In this document: positions 1-8,000 of the stretch, piece by piece
Numbering within the stretch: the first letter of the stretch is position 1
Layout: every line of letters begins with the position of its first letter
DNA from: DUZB01 sp964407525
GTDB taxonomy: Bacteria > Desulfobacterota > DSM-4660 > Desulfatiglandales > Desulfatiglandaceae
Assembly: GCA_964407525.1 (NCBI GenBank)
Contig: CAYOWC010000050.1
Span: forward strand, 1 to 21,432
DNA: 21,432 bases
Direction of reading: 5' to 3'
Notes under the pieces: model-generated
The model's input: the letters and a program-made list of their open reading frames with translations, nothing else
The model's database searches: none
What the model was told of the DNA's origin: nothing
Program-made: the position numbers and the translations under genes

Positions 1-69
1 GGCAGTATGTCCATCAAATGGATGGCAGTATGCCCATCAAATGGATGGCAGTATGCCCATCAAATGGAT
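1..69. repeat. Three tandem copies of a 23-bp unit
   Basis: Units occupy 1-23, 24-46 and 47-69. Units 2 and 3 are identical and unit 1 differs by one base (t for c at its tenth position). The array may continue left of the window. Each unit contains the near-palindromic pieces gcccatc and atggatgg, which resemble the arms of the REP-like palindrome at 121-152. No coding role is visible. Confidence 0.9.
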
Positions 70-120
70 GGGATCGTGCGAATTGAATGTGTTGTGGGTA
101 TATGACGGAAATTTATTAAA

Positions 121-152
121 TGATGGGCACGCTTCGCTTTGCCCATCCTACG
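121..152. repeat. REP-like palindrome
   Basis: The arms gatgggca (122-129) and tgcccatc (140-147) pair around a cgcttcgctt-type loop, followed by ctacg. This is a dispersed intergenic palindrome type common in proteobacteria. It lies about 30 bp upstream of the start of the DUF3783 gene, so it would sit in that gene's leader or promoter region. Confidence 0.75.
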
Positions 153-184
153 TGCTCGCGGGATTTCAATATTAAGGAGGTCGT

Positions 185-625
185 ATGAACCAAAAAGAAG
201 GACCATTTAAAAAGGTTGAGAAGACGGCGGAAAAGATGTATGGCCCGCGGAAACTTCTGGTATGCGGTTATTCTGCAAAGGAACAGGAAGCGCTCGTGAC
301 ATGTGTGAAAGAAACGGATCTGAATGATCTCCCTGTGGTGTTTATCGGAGAAAATGAAGGGGACAAGCTCATCAGCGAGATCCTGGCCTGGGATGACGGA
401 CATGGGGCCGGAGAAGATTCCTCTCTCGGAAGGGCAGTGATCATGTCAGGGTTTTTTAAGGAAGAACTGCACCGTCTCATGAAAAACTACAAAGAAAGCG
501 GGATGCCGAGCCAGCTCTGGGCGACGGTTACTCCGATTTCCGAAGGGTGGCGGCTGATTGATCTTTTGAAGGAACTGGCAGTGGAAGCCGAAGCGATGAG
601 AAAGAGAACCTCATCAAAAAACTGA
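185..625 (+). CDS. DUF3783 domain protein
   Basis: A 146-aa cytoplasmic protein with no signal peptide or membrane segment. The start is well supported: a strong Shine-Dalgarno (aaggagg) ends four bases before the ATG. The C-terminal half (about residues 80-135) reads VIMSGFFKEELHRLMKNYKES, then LWATVTPISEGWRLIDLLKEL. That is the layout of DUF3783, a short alpha/beta domain of unknown function found in Desulfobacterota and Firmicutes. The N-terminal part (KLLVCGYSAKEQEAL) is the usual first strand of such proteins. It stands alone, with a MITE-like repeat starting at its stop codon. The biochemical role is unknown. The domain call comes from recalled motif pattern, not a search. Confidence 0.75.
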   Translation: MNQKEGPFKKVEKTAEKMYGPRKLLVCGYSAKEQEALVTCVKETDLNDLPVVFIGENEGDKLISEILAWDDGHGAGEDSSLGRAVIMSGFFKEELHRLMKNYKESGMPSQLWATVTPISEGWRLIDLLKELAVEAEAMRKRTSSKN

Positions 626-628
626 TAT

Positions 629-802
629 CTAAAAGATGCAATTAGCGGTTAGCCGTTAGCTATTAGCCGTATGAAATCGGTCATTTACGTTTGTAATGGG
701 TTAGCATCAAAAAATGAAACCCCAAGCAAAGGGAAAAGTCATACAAATGATTGGGATCTTTTAGCTAACGGCTAATAGCTAAAAGCTAGTTGCTGCTTTT
801 TT
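629..802. repeat. MITE-like palindromic repeat, copy 1
   Basis: Long imperfect terminal inverted repeats: the left end carries ttagccgttagctattagcc and the right end ttagctaacggctaatagct. A matching element lies at 3541-3716 in the opposite orientation. It shares both ends and an internal patch (agcatcaaaaa.tgaaa). It encodes no transposase, so it is best called a non-autonomous MITE-like element. It abuts the DUF3783 stop codon on the left and ends about 45 bp before the protease start. Confidence 0.8.
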
Positions 803-848
803 GGGTGTCACGCGACTGGGTGACTGGCTTGTATTTGGAGATGTTTTA

Positions 849-2966
849 ATGGGAATGTACCGGAAAATAGTCTTTTTGCTGATTGTGCTTGTTGCATTTC
901 TATGTTTTCTCCCGGCAACTTCCCTGGCGGGACGTGGGGACATCTTGCCCTTCGAACCTGGAGATACTCTTGAGGAGATCAGGGCCAAAATTAAACACAA
1001 CGGGTATGATTTTACGGTAAATAGCAACTGGGTCTTCAATATGACCGCTGATGAAAAGAAGAAATTCTTTAGTCGCCGGGCTTCAGTCGGCTCGGAGCCT
1101 GCAGGTTTGTATAAAAGTATGAACCCATTAGATACTCAGCTTGGGAAGGTTTTACCCTCGTCTTTTGACTGGAGAAGCTATAACGGCCATTCCTACATCG
1201 GGCCTATCAGGGACCAGGGAACCTGTGGCGCCTGCTATGCCTTCGGCGCCTGCGCAGCGGCGGAAGGGACCTACAACTGGGCTAATGGCAAATATGATGC
1301 GAACTGCGTTGATTTTTCGGAATCTTACATCATATGGTGTCTGGGGAGGTTGAACGAATATAAAAGCCATTTTTTCGGCTGTGATGGTGCGGATTATACC
1401 TATTCCGAAGTTGCGGCCCTTACGGTGGAAGGTATTACAAATGAGACCAATTTCCCTTACACAACCTCTGATCCCGATTCGTGCACGCACTGGGGAGATC
1501 CAACAACGGTCTTTGACTCATGGCGCCGGATTGGCTGCAACGATATTGATGCCGTCAAGACCGCTATAATGACTTATGGTGTCGTCGATGCCGCCGTGTA
1601 TGTAGAAAAAGCTTTTAGTGGTTATGAGAGTGGTATTTACGAAGACTCAAATACCTCATGCGATTCCGATCCCTGCTATGATGCAACAACCAACCATGCC
1701 ATTGCCCTTGTGGGTTGGGACGACAATGGAGGCGATGGTTACTGGATTCTCCGAAACAGCTGGGGCACGAGCTGGGGGGAAAGCGGCTATATGAGGATAA
1801 AATATACCTCCGCACGAGTTGCCTGTGCGGTCGTATATTTGTATCTTGCCAAGTTTAAAGTCAGCCCGACCGGCAGCTTTTACTCGGAGGGCCGGTCCGG
1901 TGGGCCCTTTAGTCCAGCCGGTATTACCTACACACTCGAGAATAAGAACGATACCGGGGTCAACTACAGTGTGAACAAAGGGGAATCCTGGGTGTCGGTC
2001 AGTGATACTGGTGGCTATCTGGCCGGGCATGCTGCGACGGATGTTGCCGTGTCTATCAATTCAATGGCCAATTCCCTGTCAAACGGCCTCTACGGCGATA
2101 CCATCACGTTCACCAACACGACCGATCACGATGGTGATACCACTCGAGAAGTCACACTCACTGTGGGCGTCCCTTCCCTTCAGTACTCATGGGACATGGA
2201 TACGGATCCGGGCTGGACCACCCAGGGTTTGTGGGCCTGGGGGCAGCCTGTCGGAGGCGGTGGCCTGTACGGGGACCCGGATCCGAGCAGCGGCTACACC
2301 GGCAACCATGTTTACGGGTACAACCTTTCGGGGGACTATGAGAATTCTCTCTCGGAGAAGCACCTGACCAGTACCGCCATTGATTGCGCCGACATGTCGA
2401 GGGTTACGTTGAAATTCAGACGCCGGCTTGGGGTGGAGCAGTCGCCCTTTGACCATGCCTACGTTCGCGTCAGCAACGATGGGAGCACCTGGATCACTGT
2501 CTGGGAAAACTCCACCACGATTACGGATACATTGTGGAGTCTGCAGGAGTTCGACGTTTCCTCTGTGGCGGATGGTCAGTCCACTGTTTATCTGCGGTGG
2601 ACTATGGGATCGACCGACGATAGTTGGCAATATTGCGGGTGGAATATCGACGATGTGGAAATCTGGGCAGTAGGGACGACGATCTCTCCAATATACGTAA
2701 GCAGCAATGGAAATTGTGGGGATAAGAGCCCCTGCTACAACTCAATTCAGAACGCTGTCAACGCAGCGGACACCGGTGATTTTATATGGATAGGGCAGGG
2801 AGATTATACTGGATACACTATTACGCTGAACGCGCCAAAGTCTCTCGTCCTTCAGGGCGGGTGGGATTTTTCGTATAATTCACAGACATCCAACACGACC
2901 TTAATCAAGGCGCCAAAGGCGCTACAGGGGTCACTTACCCTACAAATGGTAACCATAACGCCGTGA
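849..2966 (+). CDS. Secreted C1-family (papain-like) cysteine protease with BACON-like domain
   Basis: A 705-aa protein. I chose the ATG at 849 (ggag eight bases upstream) over an in-frame TTG at 801, because the signal peptide then begins properly: MGMYRKIV, a hydrophobic core, and cleavage after ATSLA. The papain catalytic set is intact. Gln123 and Cys129 lie in DQGTCGACYAF, His283 in NHAIALVGW, and Asn303 in LRNSWGTSWGESGY. After the catalytic domain (about 95-325) come a BACON-like beta-sandwich (about 330-435, with GGPFSPAG and WVSVS), a MAM/jelly-roll-like domain (about 450-630), and the beginning of a parallel beta-helix-type repeat (YVSSNGNCG, then LQGGWDFSYNSQT). The helix domain is cut short after about 70 residues, so the C-terminus may be truncated. 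It probably acts outside the cytoplasm as a secreted or surface protease. Domain names are from recalled family patterns. Confidence 0.87.
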   Translation: MGMYRKIVFLLIVLVAFLCFLPATSLAGRGDILPFEPGDTLEEIRAKIKHNGYDFTVNSNWVFNMTADEKKKFFSRRASVGSEPAGLYKSMNPLDTQLGKVLPSSFDWRSYNGHSYIGPIRDQGTCGACYAFGACAAAEGTYNWANGKYDANCVDFSESYIIWCLGRLNEYKSHFFGCDGADYTYSEVAALTVEGITNETNFPYTTSDPDSCTHWGDPTTVFDSWRRIGCNDIDAVKTAIMTYGVVDAAVYVEKAFSGYESGIYEDSNTSCDSDPCYDATTNHAIALVGWDDNGGDGYWILRNSWGTSWGESGYMRIKYTSARVACAVVYLYLAKFKVSPTGSFYSEGRSGGPFSPAGITYTLENKNDTGVNYSVNKGESWVSVSDTGGYLAGHAATDVAVSINSMANSLSNGLYGDTITFTNTTDHDGDTTREVTLTVGVPSLQYSWDMDTDPGWTTQGLWAWGQPVGGGGLYGDPDPSSGYTGNHVYGYNLSGDYENSLSEKHLTSTAIDCADMSRVTLKFRRRLGVEQSPFDHAYVRVSNDGSTWITVWENSTTITDTLWSLQEFDVSSVADGQSTVYLRWTMGSTDDSWQYCGWNIDDVEIWAVGTTISPIYVSSNGNCGDKSPCYNSIQNAVNAADTGDFIWIGQGDYTGYTITLNAPKSLVLQGGWDFSYNSQTSNTTLIKAPKALQGSLTLQMVTITP

Positions 2967-3163
2967 TAAAATGGGCGCAAAAGTTGCAGATTATTGGTGG
3001 ATGGATACAAGATTTTTTTGATCTTTTGACAGTCGGGAATGATAGATCATACGCCAGGCGATGCGGACTATGATGTGGAGTTCCGGTTCGTATTTCTGAT
3101 AGCTTAAGCAATCCTAATTGACCATATTAATGGTTTTACTTGTTTATTTTCTCTTAGGGTAAA

Positions 3164-3283
3164 TACCCCGCGGCTTGCCGCGTCGAGTCATCCCGGACAT
3201 CGATCCGGGATCCAGCAAAGTTTGGTCCTGGATTCCGGCCTTCGCCGGAATGACGACCGATACCCCGTGGCTTGCCACGGGGT
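3164..3283. repeat. Cluster of four REP-like hairpins
   Basis: Four stem-loops in a row: cgcgg/ccgcg (3169-3182), atcccgga/tccgggat (3190-3211), attccggc/gccggaat (3232-3251) and accccgtgg/ccacggggt (3262-3283). The first and last are variants of each other (taccccg.ggcttgcc.cg) and enclose the middle two. The middle pair resembles the gtcatcccgga / ccggaatgac repeats scattered through many Desulfobacterota genomes. The last hairpin is followed by a short T-rich patch (tcattttt), so it could also weaken read-through from the protease gene. Confidence 0.75.
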
Positions 3284-3540
3284 GGTTCATTTTTACTCAA
3301 AATTATTCTGAAATTCTGGTATCATATCAAAATTGGGACATGAAAACGGAAGCTACGAACAAGGCTGGAGCATGTATTCTTGCATCAGGCATTTTTCAAG
3401 GATTGGTCTGGTAACCTTATTGAAATTCGCAAGAAGTGGGCTATTTCAGGCAGAAGAATCATGCTTGTAGCTGTGTAACAAAGTTCAACCAGGATAGAGA
3501 GAAATATTGGATGGTGGAAACAAGGACTCTAATATAATAC

Positions 3541-3716
3541 CTAAAAACAGCAATCGGCTTTTAAGCTATTAGCCGTTAGCTTAATGATGTAAATGAGTTA
3601 TATCAGTTTTTCCTGTACTGCAATTTTCACTTTTTGATGCTGAGCTGTTTCTCCGTAAACGACTTTGTATTATAGAGCTAATAGCTAAAGGCTAAGTGCT
3701 AATTGCAGCTTTTAGG
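3541..3716. repeat. MITE-like palindromic repeat, copy 2 (inverted relative to copy 1)
   Basis: The ends gctattagccgttagc (left) and gctaatagctaaaggc (right) pair with each other. Read on the minus strand, this element aligns with 629-802 along its length, including ctaaaag.tgcaattag at one end, agcatcaaaaagtgaaa in the middle and gctaacggctaatagct at the other end. The centre is more diverged than the ends. It is similar in size to copy 1 (about 175 bp) and has no coding capacity. Confidence 0.8.
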
Positions 3717-3722
3717 TAATAG

Positions 3723-3750
3723 TCATCCCCCCCCATTTTACGGGGGGATG
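3723..3750. repeat. C/G-rich stem-loop
   Basis: A perfect 10-bp stem, tcatcccccc (3723-3732) with ggggggatga (3741-3750), around an 8-base loop. It lies about 145 bp past the end of the minus-strand LuxR-type gene and beside the second MITE-like repeat. There is no T-run on either side, so I do not call it an intrinsic terminator. Confidence 0.6.
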
Positions 3751-3895
3751 AATGAATTATAATGGGGAATCAAGGCTCTATATAGCTTGGAAGAATCGCA
3801 TCCCAGTTAGCAGAGGCCCCTGATGCTGGTGAAGCATTTGTAATTGAAAAGGCATACACTTTTTTAGGGGGGGGTGGCTGAATTTAATATGGGTT

Positions 3896-4894
3896 TCAGG
3901 AGGATTCATCCGGGGTAATGTTGTTTAGAATCTGGAACAGCGCCACCTTGTTGGTCACGGCCAGTTTTCGATAAATGGATTCAAGATGATGGCGGACCGT
4001 AAAGGGCGAAATACACAACTCATGGGCAATTTTCTTGTATGTCATGCCACCTGCAAAAAAATCGGCAACCTGTTCCTCCCGCTTCGTTAATGAAACCGCG
4101 GCATCTCTTGAATGGGCCTTGACAAGAATCAAGTCATTAAGATCCATGCGGCTAAATGCGATTTTTTTCACCTTTAACGATTTCGTTTCCATCCCCTCCA
4201 GCCAGATCTTAACCGGTTCCGGAAATTCAGGACCGGACCATCCCGGCCATTGACCCTTTAAAAGATCAACAAATTTAGGTTCCGCATGATGAATCCAGGC
4301 CTTTCCATCACATATTGCCAGGGAATCGCCGATTCTGTTTCCGGACAAATTCACCAAGTGCTGAATCTGGTTGTGGTGCCAGGCCTCTATCACCAATGGA
4401 AAGACGAATTTTTTTGCCCTTCGTTCATCCCGGGAAAATTTTTCTCCCGGATCACGTCGATACAGGCTCATAACCTCCAAAAGCCCCGTATCCGGATTCG
4501 GGATGGCCGTGGAAATGGCATTTTCAATTCCGAACAGCTTGGAATGCCGTTGATAGGTTTCAAAACCCTCTCGTTCGAGGCGGGTGTAAAAATCATAGAC
4601 ATCAAAAGTCTCACCGGGGTTTGCAATAAGCCCGGCCAGGAGCCTGTCCTGGTGTTTTACCTGTTCCCACGAGTGCATCATGGTGTCTGGAAGATTGTAC
4701 AGGTAGGTATTATTGACCTGAAGATCCTTTGTGTGGCCGCTGGCCCAAAGGGCCATGTCAAACCGGATCAGACGGTTGAGACAAGCGATGACCTCCTGTT
4801 TGAATTCTCCGACTGGTGCACTGAATCCGGTCTTGATAAGCTCGGTGATAAATAGCTGCATCTCCAAATTTAGCATCTTTACAATGTAAATCAC
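3896..4894 (-). CDS. LuxR-type HTH transcriptional regulator
   Basis: Up to 332 aa. The C-terminal 60 residues form a LuxR/FixJ-type DNA-binding domain: LTKREEQVADFFAGGMTYKK, then IAHELCISPFTVRHHLESIY and RKLAVTNKVAL, with the typical Thr-Val-(Arg)-His-His recognition helix. The N-terminal ~250 residues look like a GAF/PAS-like sensor without a receiver-domain phosphorylation site; the ligand is unknown. The start is uncertain. The longest frame uses GTG at 4894, and in-frame ATGs at 4876 and 4861 are possible; none has a clear Shine-Dalgarno. A perfect palindrome (4878-4890) lies just before the ATG at 4876, which favours a start at or below 4876 with the palindrome as an upstream site. It is transcribed away from the RHS gene and shares a ~180-bp intergenic region with it, so it may control the RHS locus, itself, or both. 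Confidence 0.88.
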   Translation of the reverse strand: MIYIVKMLNLEMQLFITELIKTGFSAPVGEFKQEVIACLNRLIRFDMALWASGHTKDLQVNNTYLYNLPDTMMHSWEQVKHQDRLLAGLIANPGETFDVYDFYTRLEREGFETYQRHSKLFGIENAISTAIPNPDTGLLEVMSLYRRDPGEKFSRDERRAKKFVFPLVIEAWHHNQIQHLVNLSGNRIGDSLAICDGKAWIHHAEPKFVDLLKGQWPGWSGPEFPEPVKIWLEGMETKSLKVKKIAFSRMDLNDLILVKAHSRDAAVSLTKREEQVADFFAGGMTYKKIAHELCISPFTVRHHLESIYRKLAVTNKVALFQILNNITPDESS

Positions 4895-4913
4895 CTAAGA
4901 AGAGAATGTAAAT
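4878..4913. promoter_or_regulatory. Candidate operator: palindrome plus spaced half-site
   Basis: tttacaatgtaaa (4878-4890) is a perfect inverted repeat around one base. The nonamer aatgtaaat occurs at 4883-4891 and again at 4905-4913, exactly 22 bp apart, or two helical turns. This spacing suits cooperative binding by a dimeric regulator. The adjacent LuxR-type gene is the obvious candidate (autoregulation), which is inference. Confidence 0.4.
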
Positions 4914-5014
4914 CGAAAAATGGGGCATTTGCCCGATTGTAATCAGGGTTGAAACATGATTTATGGGCCTACACCTAATGGATCCGTATTCAGCGTATTG
5001 AAGGCATCATGACG

Positions 5015-5056
5015 CTCACTCAGAACTTCACGAAAAAAAGTAATTTATTCACCTTA
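5015..5056 (+). pseudogene. Remnant of the 3' end of an IPTL-CTERM gene
   Basis: In the frame beginning at 5016 the sequence reads SLRTSRKKVIYSP then a stop (5055-5057 region). The intact IPTL-CTERM gene at 9209-10339 ends SLKTLRKKVIYSPSNKELE. The match covers 13 residues and continues at DNA level through the RHS ribosome-binding site. I read this as the tail of an earlier anchor gene that once preceded the RHS gene. The piece is too short to be sure of more. Confidence 0.5.
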
Positions 5057-5086
5057 AAATAAGGAACTTGAATAATGTCCGGAATC
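5030..5086 (+). repeat. 57-bp direct repeat, copy A (RHS leader and start)
   Basis: Nearly identical to 10294-10350, with two mismatches (a/c within caccttNaaataag and t/a after the ATG). It contains the RHS ribosome-binding site (aaggaa) and the first codons. The sequence at 5015-5029 also matches 10279-10293 at lower identity. Confidence 0.9.
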
Positions 5087-8000
5087 GAGAAAAAGAAACG
5101 AACCCGTCAAGCCTACATTTGCCGGCTTGCCATTGCGGCGATGCTGATCACCTGGCTTCTGCCTGCGATTTCCTTCTCCAGCCCTGAGCCTGATCCAACC
5201 AAGTCTCTAAATATCGGAGACCCCATCAGCGCAAAAACCCGTTCCTATTATTTCCACGTCCCAATGTTTGATCTGGGCGGACCGATTCCGGTGCGCTTCG
5301 GAATGGTTTACCAGTCCCATTCAAACTTTGGTTCCGGTTTTCAACCCGTCATTCCCTACATCATGCGCCCTCGTATTAGTGAGGCCTACGTGTTAAACTG
5401 GGGTGAAGGCGAGGGACAGATGAATTTCGACAATACTTCTCCGACGGGTGGTGATAACTGGGAAAATGGAATTTACGCCACCTATCAGTTCGGTTTGCAC
5501 GAGGAAGCAGGCCCGGGCGGCTGGTTCTATCTCATGGATCCCTCGGATCAGACAGTCTACATCTTTGAGAAGGATTACAATTCGGATGATGACTCGAGCC
5601 AGGAGGCGCGCCTGCGCTACCGCCTGGACCGCAACGGCAACCAGGTTTCATACGCCTATAGCTGTTGGGGCTGCTCCCCCACCACCACCACCATCAATGA
5701 CGGCCTGGGCCGCGAGATTACGCTTTCCGTGGCCAACGGCGGCAATCTCACCACCGTCAGCGACGGCGCCCGCAGCTATAGCCTCGGCTACAATGACAAT
5801 GATCATCTTACCAGTATCACCGATCCACTCGATAATACCACCGGATACGAATACACCGACGACAATAACAACAATTTGACCCGGCAGGTGCGCCCAAAGG
5901 GGAACAGCCCTTACTCCCAGACCTATGATGAAACGATTTACCCCTGGAGCAAAGTCACCAGCCAGACCGATGCTTACAATAATATGACAACCATCCGTGA
6001 GGAGAGCATTGACTCGTATCCGTATAGGCAAGTGATCGAGCACCGGCCCGATGACAGTGAGGTGGTTTATAAACACTATATGGCCAATCCTGATTCATGG
6101 CAGGACGCTCAAGGCAATACCGCCGATTTTACCGTCAATGATAGTGACCAATTGACCGGGATCACGGACCGCATGGGCGACACCACCTCCATGACCTACC
6201 ACGCCCCCACCGGATTTCCGGCATCATACACCAACACCGAGGGCGACACCCTGAGCCATAGTTACACGGCCCGGGACCAGACCTTCACCAACCCGGCCAA
6301 CGCGCACACCGTCACCTTCACCTTTTATGACCGCACCCGCACCGACTACCCGGACGGCACTTACGAGACCTACGGCTACGACGCCAAGGGCAACCCCACA
6401 ACCTACACCGACCGGAACGGAAAAACCTGGACCACCACTTACAACAGCCAGGGGCTGCCGCTTACCATCACCAACCCGGCCGGCGGCGTGGTCACCCACA
6501 CCTACAACGCCGACGGGACTCTTGCCGGCAGTACGGATTCCGGCACCGGCGCCACCACCTTCGGCTATGATGCCTACAGGCGCCTTACCAGCATCAACCC
6601 GCCCGGAACGGGGCAGATCGACATCGCCTACGACCTCATGGACCGGATCACATCGGCGAGTGACGAGAACGGCCACACCGTCCAATATCAGTACGACACC
6701 AACGGCAACCTCATCCGGGTCACGGACCCGGCCGGCCATGCCACCCGGTACGGCTATGACCTCATGGACCGGGTCGCCCGGATCACCAGCCGCACCGGCG
6801 GCATCAGCACCATGAGCTATAACTACAGAGGTCAGACGACCGGCGCCGTGAACGCCAACGGCATTCAAACCACCTATGCCTACAATGACCGCGACTGGCT
6901 GGAAAGCGCTACCCGCAACGGCAAAACCCGCGGTTTCACCCAAGACAAGGAAGGCGTTCCCACGGGCAGCACCTCCCCGGCCGGGCATACCGTTTTGCAG
7001 CAGACCGACAAACTCGGTCATCTGACCGCCGTCACCCTGCCCGGCGGTCAGACTTCCCGGTTCACCCGTGACGCCATGACCCGAGTCACCGGCAGCACCG
7101 ACCCGCTCAACCATCAGACCCGATACGGATACGACGCAGACGGCCTTCTCTCCCGGGTCACCCTGCCCGATAGCGCCTCGGCCGACTATACCCGGGACAC
7201 GCTGGGGAATCTCATCGGCATCAACGACCTGAACGACAATGACTGGGGGTTTGGTTATACCGTCATGGGCCGCATGGCCTCCGCCGTCGATCCCCTGTCC
7301 CGCACAACCCTCTACACCCGGGATGACCGCGGTCGGGTCAGCGTCGTCACCCATCCAGACGGGGTCACCGAAACCAAAACCTATGACGCCGCCGGAAATC
7401 TCATCCGGCGCCTTTACAGCGGCGGCACGGACCTCACCTACACCCACGACGCACTGGACAACCTGGCCGCCACCAACGACCTGGCCCTGACCCGGGATGA
7501 TGATGGGCGTATTACCGGCAGCACCTATAACGGCCACACTTTCGGCGGCTCCTTTGATGCGGGAGGGCGCGTTGTAACCGCTACCTACGGGGGCGCGCTT
7601 ACGGTTACCTACAGCTACAATGCCGATGACCGGTTGAGCCGGGCCAAAGACAATCTGGGCAATCAAGTGGATTTCACCTATGACGCGGACGGAAATCTCA
7701 CGGCGCTGACCCGAAGCAACGGCATCAACGCCACTTTCACCCGGGACAGCAACGGCCGGATCACCCGCCTTCAAGACGGCAGCCTGACCGACCTGCAATA
7801 CGCCTACGATGCCGCCGGCCGGATCACCTCCGTGAGCGGCGCCTGGCCCTTGGACCCGGCGGGGCTTCTGTCCGAATCAAACAATACCTTCACCGTGGAT
7901 GCCGCCTCACAGATCAACAGCACCGGTTATGCCTACGATGCCCGGGGCCGCGCCGTTCAGATCCCCGACCATACCCTGGCCTGGGACGGCGCCGAGCGTC

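Larger units (their letters stand above)
2967..3895. other. Gene-poor stretch with palindromes and a MITE-like repeat
   Basis: About 930 bp between the protease stop and the end of the LuxR-type gene. I see no convincing gene; the open frames here are short and lack family motifs or ribosome-binding sites. It holds a cluster of REP-like hairpins (3164-3283), the second MITE-like copy (3541-3716) and a C/G-rich stem-loop (3723-3750). The flanking sequence at 2967-3160 and 3290-3540 is AT-richer and looks like decayed or non-coding DNA. Confidence 0.7.

Noticed and set aside
1..69. CRISPR array
   Set aside because: The 23-bp units are directly adjacent with no spacers. No Cas genes are present; the Cas4-like nuclease is a domain of the helicase fusion.
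801..848. Upstream TTG start for the protease gene
   Set aside because: It would add 16 residues before the signal peptide and begins at the edge of the MITE-like repeat. The ATG at 849 has a ggag at good spacing.
4286..4855. 189-codon open frame on the plus strand
   Set aside because: Antisense to the LuxR-type regulator, whose HTH motif is clear. No ribosome-binding site or domain in the plus frame.
6224..7798. 524-codon open frame on the minus strand
   Set aside because: It is antisense to the GC-rich YD repeats of the RHS gene. The translation is low-complexity Gly/Val-rich with no family motif, as expected for a shadow frame in repetitive GC-rich DNA.
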